A stretch of DNA of 64,000 nt, taken from contig NZ_CABVPN010000007.1 in assembly GCF_902499115.1 (NCBI RefSeq), positions 62,001-126,000 on the forward strand, read 5' to 3'. The position numbers were made by a program, and so were the translations under genes. Of the stretch, positions 24,690-33,870 are shown in pieces. The notes below the pieces were generated by a model that was given only the letters and a program-made list of their open reading frames with translations, had not been told where the DNA came from and did not search any database. Position 1 is the stretch's first letter; each line of letters opens with the position of its first letter. This stretch comes from Burkholderia diffusa. GTDB lineage: Bacteria; Pseudomonadota; Gammaproteobacteria; Burkholderiales; Burkholderiaceae.

Positions 24690-25760
24690 ATGAAACTGAC
24701 CACCACACAACCGGCTCGCCACCCTCACCCCACAACGAAGGCATCGGCGCTCGCCTATTTGATCTTCGATCGCCCCGATCTCGACGAGGCAGAGCACTTT
24801 CTCAATGACTTCGGTCTCCGAACGGTGCTGCGGGATGACACGCAATTACTGCTGCGCGGAACCGGCACCGCACACTTCTGTTATGTCGTTCGCCGCGCGC
24901 CGAAGGCTCGCTTCGTCGGCTTCGGATTGCGGGTCGACAGTCGCGCCGATCTGGAGGCGCTCGCCAAACTCCCTGGCGCGTCGGAGATCGAGGCATCGGA
25001 TTGGCCTGGCGGCGGCCATCGGGTGCGGCTCGCCGATCCGTCGGGTTTTCGGGTCGACGCGATCGCGGGCCAGACACGGGCCGACACGCTGCCGCATCGT
25101 GCTCCGCTTCCATTCAACTCGGTCGACGCGCCCGTGCGGATCAACGAGACGCAGCGGCCACCCGCACACGCGCCCGAGATCATTCGTCTTGGGCACGTCG
25201 TACTCGAGCTGGCCGACTTCCAGGAAACCTGCGCGTGGTACACGCGACATTTCGGATTCGTCCCGAGCGACGTCCAGGTGCTGCCGGACGGCTCACCCGC
25301 GGTTGCATTCATGCGGCTCGATCTTGGCGAGAGGCCGGCCGACCACCATACGCTCGCGCTCGCTCAAGGGTTCGTGCCGACGTATAGCCACAGCGCATAC
25401 GAACTGGTCGACGCCGACGCCGTCGGCATGGGCCAGCGCATGCTCCGCGACAGAGGGTGGACGCACGCGTGGGGCATCGGCCGGCACATCCTGGGCAGCC
25501 AGATCTTCGACTACTGGCAGGATCCATGGGGCGACAAGCACGAACACTATTGCGACGGCGACCTGTTCACGGCCGACGAGCCGACGGGCACGCACGCAGT
25601 CAGCCGCGAAGCGATGGCGCAGTGGGGCCCGACGATGCCGCGCAGCTTCACGAAACCCCGGTTCACGCCCTCGAGCCTTGCGGCGCTGCTTCGCAACCTG
25701 CGCCGCAGTCCCGATCTGACGATCCGCAAGCTGCTGACCCTGGCGAAGTTGTTCGCCTGA
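24690..25760 (+). CDS. Extradiol ring-cleavage dioxygenase (VOC, type I)
   Basis: 356 residues, two VOC modules. His169 (LGHVVLEL), His234 (YSHSAYEL) and Glu285 (DKHEHYCDGD) are spaced 65 and 51 residues apart. This is essentially the spacing of the iron ligands His146, His210 and Glu260 of biphenyl-diol dioxygenase BphC, so it is probably an active Fe(II) meta-cleavage enzyme acting on a catechol-type ring. The ATG at 24690 is preferred over a TTG 12 bases upstream. The C-terminal tail of about 65 residues is an extension. Followed 37 bases later by the FAH-family hydrolase, the usual next step after meta cleavage. Confidence 0.8.
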   Translation: MKLTTTQPARHPHPTTKASALAYLIFDRPDLDEAEHFLNDFGLRTVLRDDTQLLLRGTGTAHFCYVVRRAPKARFVGFGLRVDSRADLEALAKLPGASEIEASDWPGGGHRVRLADPSGFRVDAIAGQTRADTLPHRAPLPFNSVDAPVRINETQRPPAHAPEIIRLGHVVLELADFQETCAWYTRHFGFVPSDVQVLPDGSPAVAFMRLDLGERPADHHTLALAQGFVPTYSHSAYELVDADAVGMGQRMLRDRGWTHAWGIGRHILGSQIFDYWQDPWGDKHEHYCDGDLFTADEPTGTHAVSREAMAQWGPTMPRSFTKPRFTPSSLAALLRNLRRSPDLTIRKLLTLAKLFA

Positions 25761-25797
25761 TCCCCATCCGCCTGTTCGACTCACGAGAGACACATTC

Positions 25798-26754
25798 ATG
25801 TCACTGCATGTCCTGCACTTCCGGCACAACGGCCGCGCCCAATGGGGTGTGGTCGCCAACGGCGCCGTCACGCCGATTCCCGGCGACTTCGAAACAACCG
25901 CGAGCTTTCTCGCGGCGAATCCGGTTGAGCGGCTCGTCGCGCTCGACGGGCCGACGATTCCGGAGACAGATGTGGAGTGGCTGCCCCCTGTAACAGCCAA
26001 CCAGCAATTCGTTTGCCAGGGCGCGAATTATCGCCAACACATGATCGAATCGGGCATGGATCCGGACGTGAAGAAGTTCAACATGATCTTCACGAAGGCG
26101 ACGAGTTGCATCGTCGCGGCCGACTCCCAGGTCGTGAAACCGCGGCACGTCAGGTTTCTCGACTACGAAATCGAGCTCGGCCTCATCCTCAAACGCAACA
26201 TCACGTCTCACCGGCAGATCACGGACACGAACCTGCACGAGTATGTTGCCGGCACCGTGATCGTCAACGACTATTCCGCGCGCGATGTCCAGATCCCGCA
26301 GATGCAGTTCTACAAGGGCAAGAGCTTCCGGACCTTTGGCCCGGTCGGCCCCTATCTGTGCCTGCTCGAGCGGCGTGACTTCCCGAAGCTGAAAGCGCTC
26401 GACCTGACGCTGACCGTCAACGGCGCGGTGCGTCAGCAGGACTCGACGTCGAACCTCGTCTATGGTCCGGCGGAAACCTTGACCGAGTTGTCGGGCGTGC
26501 ACGACCTTCGCGCCGGCGATCTGCTCGCGACCGGCACGCCGGCGGGCTGCGCACTGAGCATCCCGTCGCCGCTCAAGCAGCGAGCGGTCGCGCTCTTTCC
26601 CGAATCCGTCAAATGGAAGATGTTCATGAAGGTGCAGGCGGGGCGAGCGCAGTATCTGAAGGCAGGAGACATCGTCGAAGCCCGGATCGCGAGCCGCGAC
26701 GGAACGATCGATCTGGGCGTGCAACGTAACGAAATCGTGGACGAAGCAGCATGA
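25798..26754 (+). CDS. Fumarylacetoacetate hydrolase-family enzyme
   Basis: 318 residues. Metal-binding acids Glu124 and Glu126 (LDYEIELGLI) and Asp158 (VIVNDYSARD) are in place, with the C-terminal GDLLATGTPAGC typical of the family. Members hydrolyse C-C bonds of fumarylacetoacetate-like or acylpyruvate ring-fission products, or decarboxylate/isomerise meta-cleavage products. In this operon it would process the product of the preceding dioxygenase. The stop overlaps the next start (ATGA). Confidence 0.85.
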   Translation: MSLHVLHFRHNGRAQWGVVANGAVTPIPGDFETTASFLAANPVERLVALDGPTIPETDVEWLPPVTANQQFVCQGANYRQHMIESGMDPDVKKFNMIFTKATSCIVAADSQVVKPRHVRFLDYEIELGLILKRNITSHRQITDTNLHEYVAGTVIVNDYSARDVQIPQMQFYKGKSFRTFGPVGPYLCLLERRDFPKLKALDLTLTVNGAVRQQDSTSNLVYGPAETLTELSGVHDLRAGDLLATGTPAGCALSIPSPLKQRAVALFPESVKWKMFMKVQAGRAQYLKAGDIVEARIASRDGTIDLGVQRNEIVDEAA

Positions 26755-28745
26755 ACGGCATCGCGACCCGGGACGACGTGCTTGCGATTGAAGCAATGGC
26801 CCTTCCGCCGGACCTTCCGACCAGCACGTACGAGATGATCTGCGCCGGTGCGGCCATCGATCCGTCCGCCCCTGCCCTCTCCTTTTTCATGACCGCCGAC
26901 GCGCACCGCGACGCCGAATGCTGGACCTATCGCGAGCTGGTCCGGGACATCACGCGCACGGCGAACACGTTCGCGCGCCTCGGCGTGAATTCGAATTCCG
27001 TGATCGCTTACGTGCTGCCCAATCTTCCCGAAACGCATTTCGTGATCTGGGGCGGGCAGGCGACCGGCATCGTATGCGCGATCAATCCGCTGCTGGAAGG
27101 CGAAGCGATAGGCAATCTGCTCAACGCGGCCGGTGCCAGCGTGCTTGTGACGCTCGCGCCATTTCCCGGGACCGATCTCTGGCAAAAAGTCGCGGAGATC
27201 CTTCCCCGGGTCGAGCCGCTTCGGCATCTCGTGCTCGTCAATCTGGCCGATCGCGTGCGGGGCACGGCACGGTCGGCGGACCGGACGCTCCAGCATGACG
27301 CGTGTGCGCAGCCTTACGGCGCTGGCGCCTTGCGCGAGACGGTGCCTGCGCACATCCAGATCCACGACTTCGGTGCGGCGATCTCACGGGAATCCGGTAC
27401 AGCGCTCGACAATGCACGCCGCATTCAACCCGGGGACATGTCCTCTTACTTCTGTACCGGTGGAACCACCGGGTTGCCGAAAATCGCGATGCGCAGTCAC
27501 GGCAACGAAGTGGCGAATGCGTGGAGCGCCGGGCGATTCTTCGGCAACAGTATCGGCCCCGGCAAAACGACTTTTTGCGGCTTGCCGCTCTTTCACGTCA
27601 ATGCCGCGATGGTGACCGGCCTTCTGCCGTTTTCGCGCGGCGCCCATGTCGTGCTCGGCACACCGCAGGGCTACCGAGGTAACGGTGTCGTCAAACGTTT
27701 CTGGGAAATCGTCGAACATCATCGCATCAATTTCTTCAGTGGCGTCCCGACACTTTATGCTTCGCTGCTCGACATTCCGGTCGGCGATCATGTTATCGAC
27801 TCGCTCGAATACGGCCTGTGCGGTGCCGCGCCGATGCCGGTCGGGGTCTTCAAGGCCTTCCAGGAAAAGACGGGCATCCGGATTCTCGAAGGTTACGGCC
27901 TGACCGAGGGAACGTGCGTGAGCAGCGTCAACCCGACGACCGGCGAGCGCAGGCTTGGATCGATCGGGCTTCGCATCCCCTTCCAGGCGATGAAAGCCGT
28001 CGTCGTGGACGAAGCCGGACGGTATCTGCGCGATTGCGCGGCTAACGAAGAGGGGCTGCTGGTCATCTCCGGCCCGAACGTTTTCACCGGCTACACGCAT
28101 GCCGACCAGAACAAGGCCCTCTGGCTCGATCTCGGCGACGGCAAGCGCTGGCTCAACACCGGCGACCTCGGCCGATGCGACGTCGACGGTTACTTCTGGC
28201 TGACCGGCCGCAAGAAGGATTTGATCATCCGCGGCGGACACAATATCGACCCGGCGACAATCGAGGAACCGCTGCATCGGCACCCGGCGGTCCAGATCGC
28301 CGCGGCAATCGGGCGCCCCGACGCATATGCAGGTGAATTGCCGGTCGCGTACGTTCAGCTCAAGCCGGGCATGACCGCCACCGAGCACGATCTGGACATG
28401 TTCATGCAGCAGGAGATCACCGAACGCGCCGCCCTGCCCAAGCACGTCCGAATCGTCGAAGCGATCCCGCTCACAGGCGTCGGCAAGATATTCAAACCGG
28501 AACTCAAACGCCGCGAGACGGGTGACGCGATACGTGCCGCATTGGACCAAGGCGGCGCCCCCGGCGCATCAGTCGACGTCGCAACCAACGATTCCGGCGG
28601 AATGTCGGTCGTGGTCGAACTGAGCGATCCAGTGCACGAGACTGCAGCACGCCTGGTGCTGGGCCGGTTTCCGTTTGCGTTCTCGATTTCGATCGCCGCG
28701 AGGCCGGTACGGTCGCCTGGATCGACAGCGACAGATCTGCGGTGA
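26751..28745 (+). CDS. Acyl-CoA synthetase (AMP-binding)
   Basis: 664 residues of the ANL superfamily: P-loop YFCTGGTTGLPK (233-244), adenylation motif around EGYGLTEGT, hinge LTGRKKDLIIRGGHNIDP, and the catalytic lysine region GVGKIFKPELK near the end. It activates a carboxylic acid (aromatic, phenylpropanoid or fatty) to its CoA thioester. The N-terminal stretch (about 1-60) and a C-terminal extension after about residue 600 are longer than in most FadD enzymes. Translationally coupled to the FAH gene. The substrate is not visible; the operon suggests an aromatic side-chain acid or a ring-fission product. Confidence 0.88.
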   Translation: MNGIATRDDVLAIEAMALPPDLPTSTYEMICAGAAIDPSAPALSFFMTADAHRDAECWTYRELVRDITRTANTFARLGVNSNSVIAYVLPNLPETHFVIWGGQATGIVCAINPLLEGEAIGNLLNAAGASVLVTLAPFPGTDLWQKVAEILPRVEPLRHLVLVNLADRVRGTARSADRTLQHDACAQPYGAGALRETVPAHIQIHDFGAAISRESGTALDNARRIQPGDMSSYFCTGGTTGLPKIAMRSHGNEVANAWSAGRFFGNSIGPGKTTFCGLPLFHVNAAMVTGLLPFSRGAHVVLGTPQGYRGNGVVKRFWEIVEHHRINFFSGVPTLYASLLDIPVGDHVIDSLEYGLCGAAPMPVGVFKAFQEKTGIRILEGYGLTEGTCVSSVNPTTGERRLGSIGLRIPFQAMKAVVVDEAGRYLRDCAANEEGLLVISGPNVFTGYTHADQNKALWLDLGDGKRWLNTGDLGRCDVDGYFWLTGRKKDLIIRGGHNIDPATIEEPLHRHPAVQIAAAIGRPDAYAGELPVAYVQLKPGMTATEHDLDMFMQQEITERAALPKHVRIVEAIPLTGVGKIFKPELKRRETGDAIRAALDQGGAPGASVDVATNDSGGMSVVVELSDPVHETAARLVLGRFPFAFSISIAARPVRSPGSTATDLR

Positions 28746-28860
28746 CGGAGGCGCACGACTAGCCGCGATAACACAAACTCGGAAAGCGGCTCGTCATTAT
28801 CAATAAGGTATCCAAATTAGTTGTTATTCATGAACCGGATCGAGACAGAGGAGACACACG

Positions 28861-29598
28861 ATGAATTTGACGCGAATGACGCGTTTCGCAGGCGTGGCGG
28901 TTTGTATCTGCACGGCTGCACTTGTCGACAATGCGGATGCACAGACGGCCGGAAGCATCACCACATCGGTGGGATGGCTGCACATATCGCCACAGGGCAA
29001 CGCAACGCCGCTGACCGTGCAAAGTGTTGGCGGCGTGCCGGTGGATCAGCAAATGGCCGGTACCGGAGCGCACGCCAGCTCGACCGATACGATGGGAATC
29101 ACCACCGAGTACTACGTCACCGACAACATCGGTGTCGCCATGCTGCTTGGACTGCCTCTGAAAGTGAATCTGATCGGTGACGGGACGTTGCACAAGTATG
29201 GCACCCTCGGCACCACACGGCCGATGCCGCCCGCCATCGAACTTCGATATCACCTGTTTTCCGCTGCTTCGAAATTCCGTCCCTATGCGGGACTTGGCGT
29301 GAACTACACGTGGTTCACTCAGGTTCGGGCAACCAATAGCCAATTCATCTCCGACAGCTTTGGGCCGGGCGGCTCGGCGCGCGCGACACTCAGCGCATCG
29401 TGGAACCCCGTATTCGAGCTGGGAGCGAGTTACGCGATGACAAAACACTGGTCCGTCGGCACTTCCATCAACTACATGCCGGTGAAGACCCACCTCACGT
29501 TATACGGACAGACTGCGACCGGAACACAGATCGTTTCCACATCGACGCTCCGACTCAATCCCGTCAGCGTTTTCTTGAACGTCGCTTATACGTTCTAG
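28861..29598 (+). CDS. OmpW-family outer-membrane protein
   Basis: 245 residues with a signal peptide ending near NADAQ and the OmpW pattern: TEYYVTDNIGVAMLLGLP, ELRYHLF, FRPYAGLGVNYTWF and a C-terminal aromatic FLNVAYTF barrel signal. OmpW proteins are 8-stranded barrels implicated in uptake of small hydrophobic compounds; OmpW relatives such as AlkL accompany alkane and naphthalene catabolism. Within this operon it is likely the uptake porin for the aromatic substrate. The ribosome site is GGAG (28849-28852). Confidence 0.88.
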   Translation: MNLTRMTRFAGVAVCICTAALVDNADAQTAGSITTSVGWLHISPQGNATPLTVQSVGGVPVDQQMAGTGAHASSTDTMGITTEYYVTDNIGVAMLLGLPLKVNLIGDGTLHKYGTLGTTRPMPPAIELRYHLFSAASKFRPYAGLGVNYTWFTQVRATNSQFISDSFGPGGSARATLSASWNPVFELGASYAMTKHWSVGTSINYMPVKTHLTLYGQTATGTQIVSTSTLRLNPVSVFLNVAYTF

Positions 29599-29637
29599 CC
29601 GACGCGCCCGCATGGAAGCAACACTTTGGATCGAACG

Positions 29638-32616
29638 ATGAAACGACAGGCTCTCAAGACCATTCTCTTTGCCTTGCCCAAGGTTCTGGACCTGACGGCG
29701 CGCCGCTTTCCCGCCTATCGTGATCGCCTCGAGGAGCGCAATCTCGTCGCATGGATCGGGCTCATGGATCACAGCATCGGTCGCGCCATCGAGTTCAGGA
29801 ATGGCCGCATTCGGTCGCGCGCCGGCAAGCATCCGCGGCCCGACGTGCGCATGGCGTTCAAGGATGTCGCCACCGCCCTGAAGTTCCTTTCCCCCAGCCC
29901 GGACCAGGGCGAAATCGTCCACGCCGCCAAGAACTTCAAGGTGGTCACCGAAGGCGAGGACGAACTGCTGGTCTGGCTCATGCAAACCCTGAGCATGATG
30001 CGCACGGTCGGTCTGCCGATGGGCACGCCCATGCGCGACGGCACGCGACGCTACACCACCTGCACCAATGGCGGGCCCCTCTTCGTCTACGTGAAGGATG
30101 GCCGCATCGTTCGCGTGACCCCCATCGAGCTGGACGATACGGATGCATCGAGTTGGGTGATCGAGGCACGTGGACGCCGCTTCAGCCCGCCACGGCGAGC
30201 ATTGGTCGCACCGCACGCGTTGACCCTCAAGTCGCTGGTGTACTCCGACAAGCGCATCCTTCATCCGATGAAACGGGGCGACTTCGACCCGGACGGCGAG
30301 CGCAATCCCCAGAACCGCGGCAAGTCCGGCTATGTGCGTATCAGCTGGGACGAAGCCCTGGACATCGTCGCCAAGGAGATCAACCGGCAGAAGCGCGTTC
30401 ACGGCCCCGGTTCCATCACTTTCCCGATGTCGTCTCACCACCAGTGGGGCAACGTGGGCTACTACCTCAGCGCGCTGACGCGCTTCGCCAACCTGATCGG
30501 CTTCACGCGGGTCGCCGCGAATCCGGACAGCTGGGAAGGCTGGTACTGGGGCGCCATGCATCATTTCGGCAACTCGATGCGCGTCGGCGTGCCTTCCGGC
30601 TACGGCGGCATCGAGGATGGTCTGAAGGAGGCCGAAATGATCGTCTTCTGGTCCTGCGACCCCGAAAGTACCAACGGGGCCTATGCAGGATTCGAGGGAA
30701 CGCCACGTCGCCTATGGGCCAAGGAACTCGGCATCGAGTTCGTTCACATCGACCCGCACTGCAATCCGACCGCACAGTTGCTGGGCGGCCGCTGGATCCC
30801 GGTCCGGCCGCAAACCGATGCCGCCCTGGCGACCGCCATCATGTACGTCTGGACCGTGGAGGGCCTGTACGACAAGGATTACGTCGCGACGCGCACGACC
30901 GGTTTCGACGACTGGAAAGCCTACCTTCTGGGCGAAACCGACGGCATCCCCAAGACGCCCGAGTGGCAGGAAAGCGAGACCGGCGTGCCGGCCAAGGACG
31001 TCCGTGCGCTCGCGCGCCTGTGGGGAAAGAAGAAAGTGCATCTCGCTGTCGGGATGACCGGCGCGGGATTCGGTGGCGCGGGCCGCGGAGCGACCGGCGC
31101 GCAATGGGCGCGCTGCATGATCATGATGATGTCCATGCAGGGCTGGGGCAAGCCGGGCGTGAATTTCGGCTGCCTCGAAATCGGTGCCCCGCACGATCTG
31201 CAGTTTTACTTCCCCGGTTACGCGGACGGCGGCATTTCCGGCGACCTGGCGTGGACCGCCAATGCGGTGGACAACTACCAGCGCATGCCGCACATCCTGA
31301 CCATGAATCCCGTCAAGCAGATGGTGCCTCGACAGCAGATGCCCGATGCGATTCTCAACGGTCACGCCACCGGCTATCTCTGGGACGGCATGTCCCAGGA
31401 AGCCCAGTTTGCGCCGTTCACCTACCCGATGCCCGGCTATTCGCCGATCCACATGATCTATCGCTACGGCGGATCCGCGTTCAGTACCGTGACCCATTCC
31501 GGACGCTGGACGGAGGCCTATCGGCACTCGAGCATCGAGTTCGTCGTCAATCAGTCGATCTGGATGGAAGGCGAAGCCCAGTTCGCCGACATCATCCTGC
31601 CCGCGTGCACGTCGCTGGAGCGTTGGGACATCGGGGAATGGGCGAATTCAGGTGGTTACGCCCACCATGGGTATGGCACGGTCAACCATCGGATGCTGAC
31701 GCTGCAGCACAAATGCATCGAACCCTTGGGCGAGTCCCGCTCCGACTACGACATTTTCACCGCTATCCTGACCCGGTTGGGCCTGGGTGGCGTTTTCACC
31801 GAGGGCTGTGGCGATCTCGACTGGGTCAAGCGCGTCTTCGATTCGTCGGATCTGCCCGATCACATTTCGTGGCGCGCATTTTGCCGCAAGGGCTACTTCG
31901 TCGTGCCGCCCGAAAAGCCCGAGTTGCGCCATCCCGTGGACATGCGCTGGTATGCGGAAGGCAGGAAGAAGGACCTGCCGGAACCTCATCCGCTGCCGTC
32001 ACAGTTCTCGGAAAAATTCGGCAAGGGCCTGCAGACGCCGAGCGGCAAGCTGGAGTTCGTGCCCGAGTTGCTGAAGCGGCACACTGCGGACAATCCGGAG
32101 CGACCACCGCTCAACCGGTATATCCCTTCCTGGGAGGGATTGCGCTCGGACCAGGCTCGGCGCTACCCGCTGCAATTGATCGCCACCCACAGCCGCTTCA
32201 GTTTTCATACCCACTGTGACGGCAAGAATTCTGCGGTGAACGGCATCGACGATCATCGCGCGCTGATCGCGGGGCACCGGTTCTGGCTCCTGAGGCTCAA
32301 TCCGGCTGACGCCGCCGTTCGACGCATTGCCCATCGCGATCTCGTCAAAGTACACAACGACCGCGGCGCCGTGATCTGTGCGGCCGATGTCTCGCCCCTG
32401 GTGAACGCTGGCGTGGTGAAGTCCTACGAGGCGAGCGCGGAATTTCAGTTGATCGAGATCGATGGTGAGCAAGTCGAGATTGGCGGTTGCATGAACATGC
32501 TTACCCCCGACCGCCCGCAGACCTCCGGCACCAGCAGCATGAGCCCGAATTCCTGCCTGGTGCAGGTCGAGAAATGGCGCGGTGCCGAAGCATTCATGCT
32601 CGGTCGCGCAGCGTGA
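29638..32616 (+). CDS. Molybdopterin oxidoreductase resembling pyrogallol-phloroglucinol transhydroxylase large subunit, with N-terminal SCP2-like domain
   Basis: 992 residues. From about residue 137 to the end it follows the Pelobacter AthL pattern: NGGPLFVYVKDGRIVRVTP, PMKRGDFDPDGERNPQ, SSHHQWGNVGY, NPDSWEGWYWG, FYFPGYADGGISGD, PACTSLERWDI, and the final GGCMNMLTPDR. His267, Asp297 and Ser298 keep the 30/31-residue spacing of AthL His144, Asp174 and Ser175 (Ser being the Mo ligand). Tyr528 probably matches Tyr404. Residues 1-130 are extra: the pattern with PDVRMAFKD, AKNFKVVTEGEDELLVWLMQTL looks like an SCP2 fold. No Tat signal and no N-terminal Fe-S motif, as in AthL; cytoplasmic. In anaerobes AthL moves hydroxyls between phenols without net redox. 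Ala GCC and Pro CCC codons are frequent, unlike neighbours. Alternative: another phenolic hydroxylation by a DMSO-reductase-family enzyme. Confidence 0.85.
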   Translation: MKRQALKTILFALPKVLDLTARRFPAYRDRLEERNLVAWIGLMDHSIGRAIEFRNGRIRSRAGKHPRPDVRMAFKDVATALKFLSPSPDQGEIVHAAKNFKVVTEGEDELLVWLMQTLSMMRTVGLPMGTPMRDGTRRYTTCTNGGPLFVYVKDGRIVRVTPIELDDTDASSWVIEARGRRFSPPRRALVAPHALTLKSLVYSDKRILHPMKRGDFDPDGERNPQNRGKSGYVRISWDEALDIVAKEINRQKRVHGPGSITFPMSSHHQWGNVGYYLSALTRFANLIGFTRVAANPDSWEGWYWGAMHHFGNSMRVGVPSGYGGIEDGLKEAEMIVFWSCDPESTNGAYAGFEGTPRRLWAKELGIEFVHIDPHCNPTAQLLGGRWIPVRPQTDAALATAIMYVWTVEGLYDKDYVATRTTGFDDWKAYLLGETDGIPKTPEWQESETGVPAKDVRALARLWGKKKVHLAVGMTGAGFGGAGRGATGAQWARCMIMMMSMQGWGKPGVNFGCLEIGAPHDLQFYFPGYADGGISGDLAWTANAVDNYQRMPHILTMNPVKQMVPRQQMPDAILNGHATGYLWDGMSQEAQFAPFTYPMPGYSPIHMIYRYGGSAFSTVTHSGRWTEAYRHSSIEFVVNQSIWMEGEAQFADIILPACTSLERWDIGEWANSGGYAHHGYGTVNHRMLTLQHKCIEPLGESRSDYDIFTAILTRLGLGGVFTEGCGDLDWVKRVFDSSDLPDHISWRAFCRKGYFVVPPEKPELRHPVDMRWYAEGRKKDLPEPHPLPSQFSEKFGKGLQTPSGKLEFVPELLKRHTADNPERPPLNRYIPSWEGLRSDQARRYPLQLIATHSRFSFHTHCDGKNSAVNGIDDHRALIAGHRFWLLRLNPADAAVRRIAHRDLVKVHNDRGAVICAADVSPLVNAGVVKSYEASAEFQLIEIDGEQVEIGGCMNMLTPDRPQTSGTSSMSPNSCLVQVEKWRGAEAFMLGRAA

Positions 32617-32626
32617 GGAATTTCAC

Positions 32627-33496
32627 ATGAGCAAATGGAACCTGATTATCAAAGTCGGCCGTTGCGAGAACTGCCACAACTGTGTGATCGCCGCGCGGGA
32701 CGAGCACGTCGGCAATGACTTCCCCGGTTACGCGGCGCCCGCCGCGGCCAACGCCGAGAGCCCCATCCGCATCCTGCGTCGTGTACAGGGTGCGTCGCAC
32801 ATGATCGAGACCACTTATCTGCCGGTCATGTGCAACCACTGCGACGACGCGCCCTGCATGCGTGTGGGCGGTAGCGCCATTCGCAAGCGCGCCGACGGCA
32901 TCGTCATCATCGATCCGGACAAGGCACGAGGCCGAAAGGACATCGTGAAGGCATGCCCCTACAAGGCGATCGTCTGGAACGAAGAACTGCAACTGCCTCA
33001 GATCTGGATCTTCGATGCTCATTTGCTCGACCAGGGATGGTCGCGTCCGCGTTGCCAGCAGTCGTGCCCCACCGACGTTTTCGAGACGGTCAAGCTCGAT
33101 GACACGGCGATGGCCGAGAAGGCCCGGCGCGAGGGACTCAAGGTATTGCGACCCAACCTGAGCACGAAGCCCCGCGTGTGGTACAGCGGCCTTGAGCGCT
33201 GGGAAACGTGCTTCATCGGCGGAAGCGTCAGTGCCCAGGCAGGGGACGTGGTCGAGTGTGTCGCCGGTGCGGTCGTCACCTTGTATGTCGGTAATCGGCA
33301 AGTAGCCGAAACCGTCTCGGACGACTTCGGCGATTTCCGGTTCGACGGCCTGGCCAGGGGGAGCGGCCGCTACCGAGTCGAGATCCGACATGCCCTCGGC
33401 AACGCCTGGCGCGAGTGCGAATTGGGCGACAGCACCTACCTGGGCGAGATCAGGCTCAGTCAATCGAAAAACGCCGTGGCCGTCGAGTGCGCATGA
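32627..33496 (+). CDS. AthS-like iron-sulfur subunit with one degenerate cluster site
   Basis: 289 residues, ATG after TGAGGA. AthS-like order: CENCHNC (13-19), CNHCDDAPC (69-77), CPYK (110), CQQSC (143-147), then a C-terminal transthyretin/Ig-like beta domain (about 205-285) as in AthS. Of the 12 cysteines that bind three [4Fe-4S] clusters in AthS, nine remain. The fourth Cys of the first motif is Ala23, and the CxxC before AHLLD is W127-I-F-D130. These three normally belong to a single cluster, so two clusters are predicted intact (Cys13/16/19/147 and Cys69/72/77/110) and one lost. Partner of the preceding subunit, 10 bases downstream. Confidence 0.85.
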   Translation: MSKWNLIIKVGRCENCHNCVIAARDEHVGNDFPGYAAPAAANAESPIRILRRVQGASHMIETTYLPVMCNHCDDAPCMRVGGSAIRKRADGIVIIDPDKARGRKDIVKACPYKAIVWNEELQLPQIWIFDAHLLDQGWSRPRCQQSCPTDVFETVKLDDTAMAEKARREGLKVLRPNLSTKPRVWYSGLERWETCFIGGSVSAQAGDVVECVAGAVVTLYVGNRQVAETVSDDFGDFRFDGLARGSGRYRVEIRHALGNAWRECELGDSTYLGEIRLSQSKNAVAVECA

Positions 33497-33870
33497 TCCG
33501 CAAGGCTGTCGGCTCGCACGTGCGGACCGATGCGCGTCGTCGTTGCTCGCCGCGCTCGCGATCGGCGCAGTCGTGATCCGCACCGGCATCGGGCTCATCC
33601 GGCGCGGCTGTGCGCAGTGGCCGGCATTGGCCGGCATTGGCCGATTGCGCGTATCGCTCGACGCGAGGGTCGTGAACGCGGGCCGCCGCGCCGGCCGTTG
33701 ACCCGCCGATACTCGTGATCGGCGGCACGGAATGAAGAAGAGGCTCGCGCGGTGCGAGCCTCGTTTGCATGATGTCGCCATCACCGTGTCGCGCGCAACG
33801 CATCGGCCGATGCCGACGTGTCGCCGGGCGAACGCATCCGTTGCCGATGCGGCGGCATCGACTCCGCCGC
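33497..33870. other. Gene-free stretch between AthS-like gene and LuxR-type gene
   Basis: 374 bases. It holds a 10-bp direct repeat TGGCCGGCAT (2.6 copies, 33618-33643) and the terminator at 33740-33762. Short frames have no ribosome site or family pattern. Confidence 0.45.
33740..33762. terminator. Bidirectional terminator
   Basis: GAGGCTCGC (33740-33748), loop GCGGT, GCGAGCCTC (33754-33762): a perfect 9-bp stem between convergent genes, followed by GTTTGC on the plus strand and TTCTTCATT on the minus strand. Confidence 0.7.

Noticed and set aside
33618..33643. Tandem TGGCCGGCAT repeat
   Set aside because: Only 2.6 copies of a GC-rich decamer; too short to be a meaningful array and no CRISPR-like spacers.
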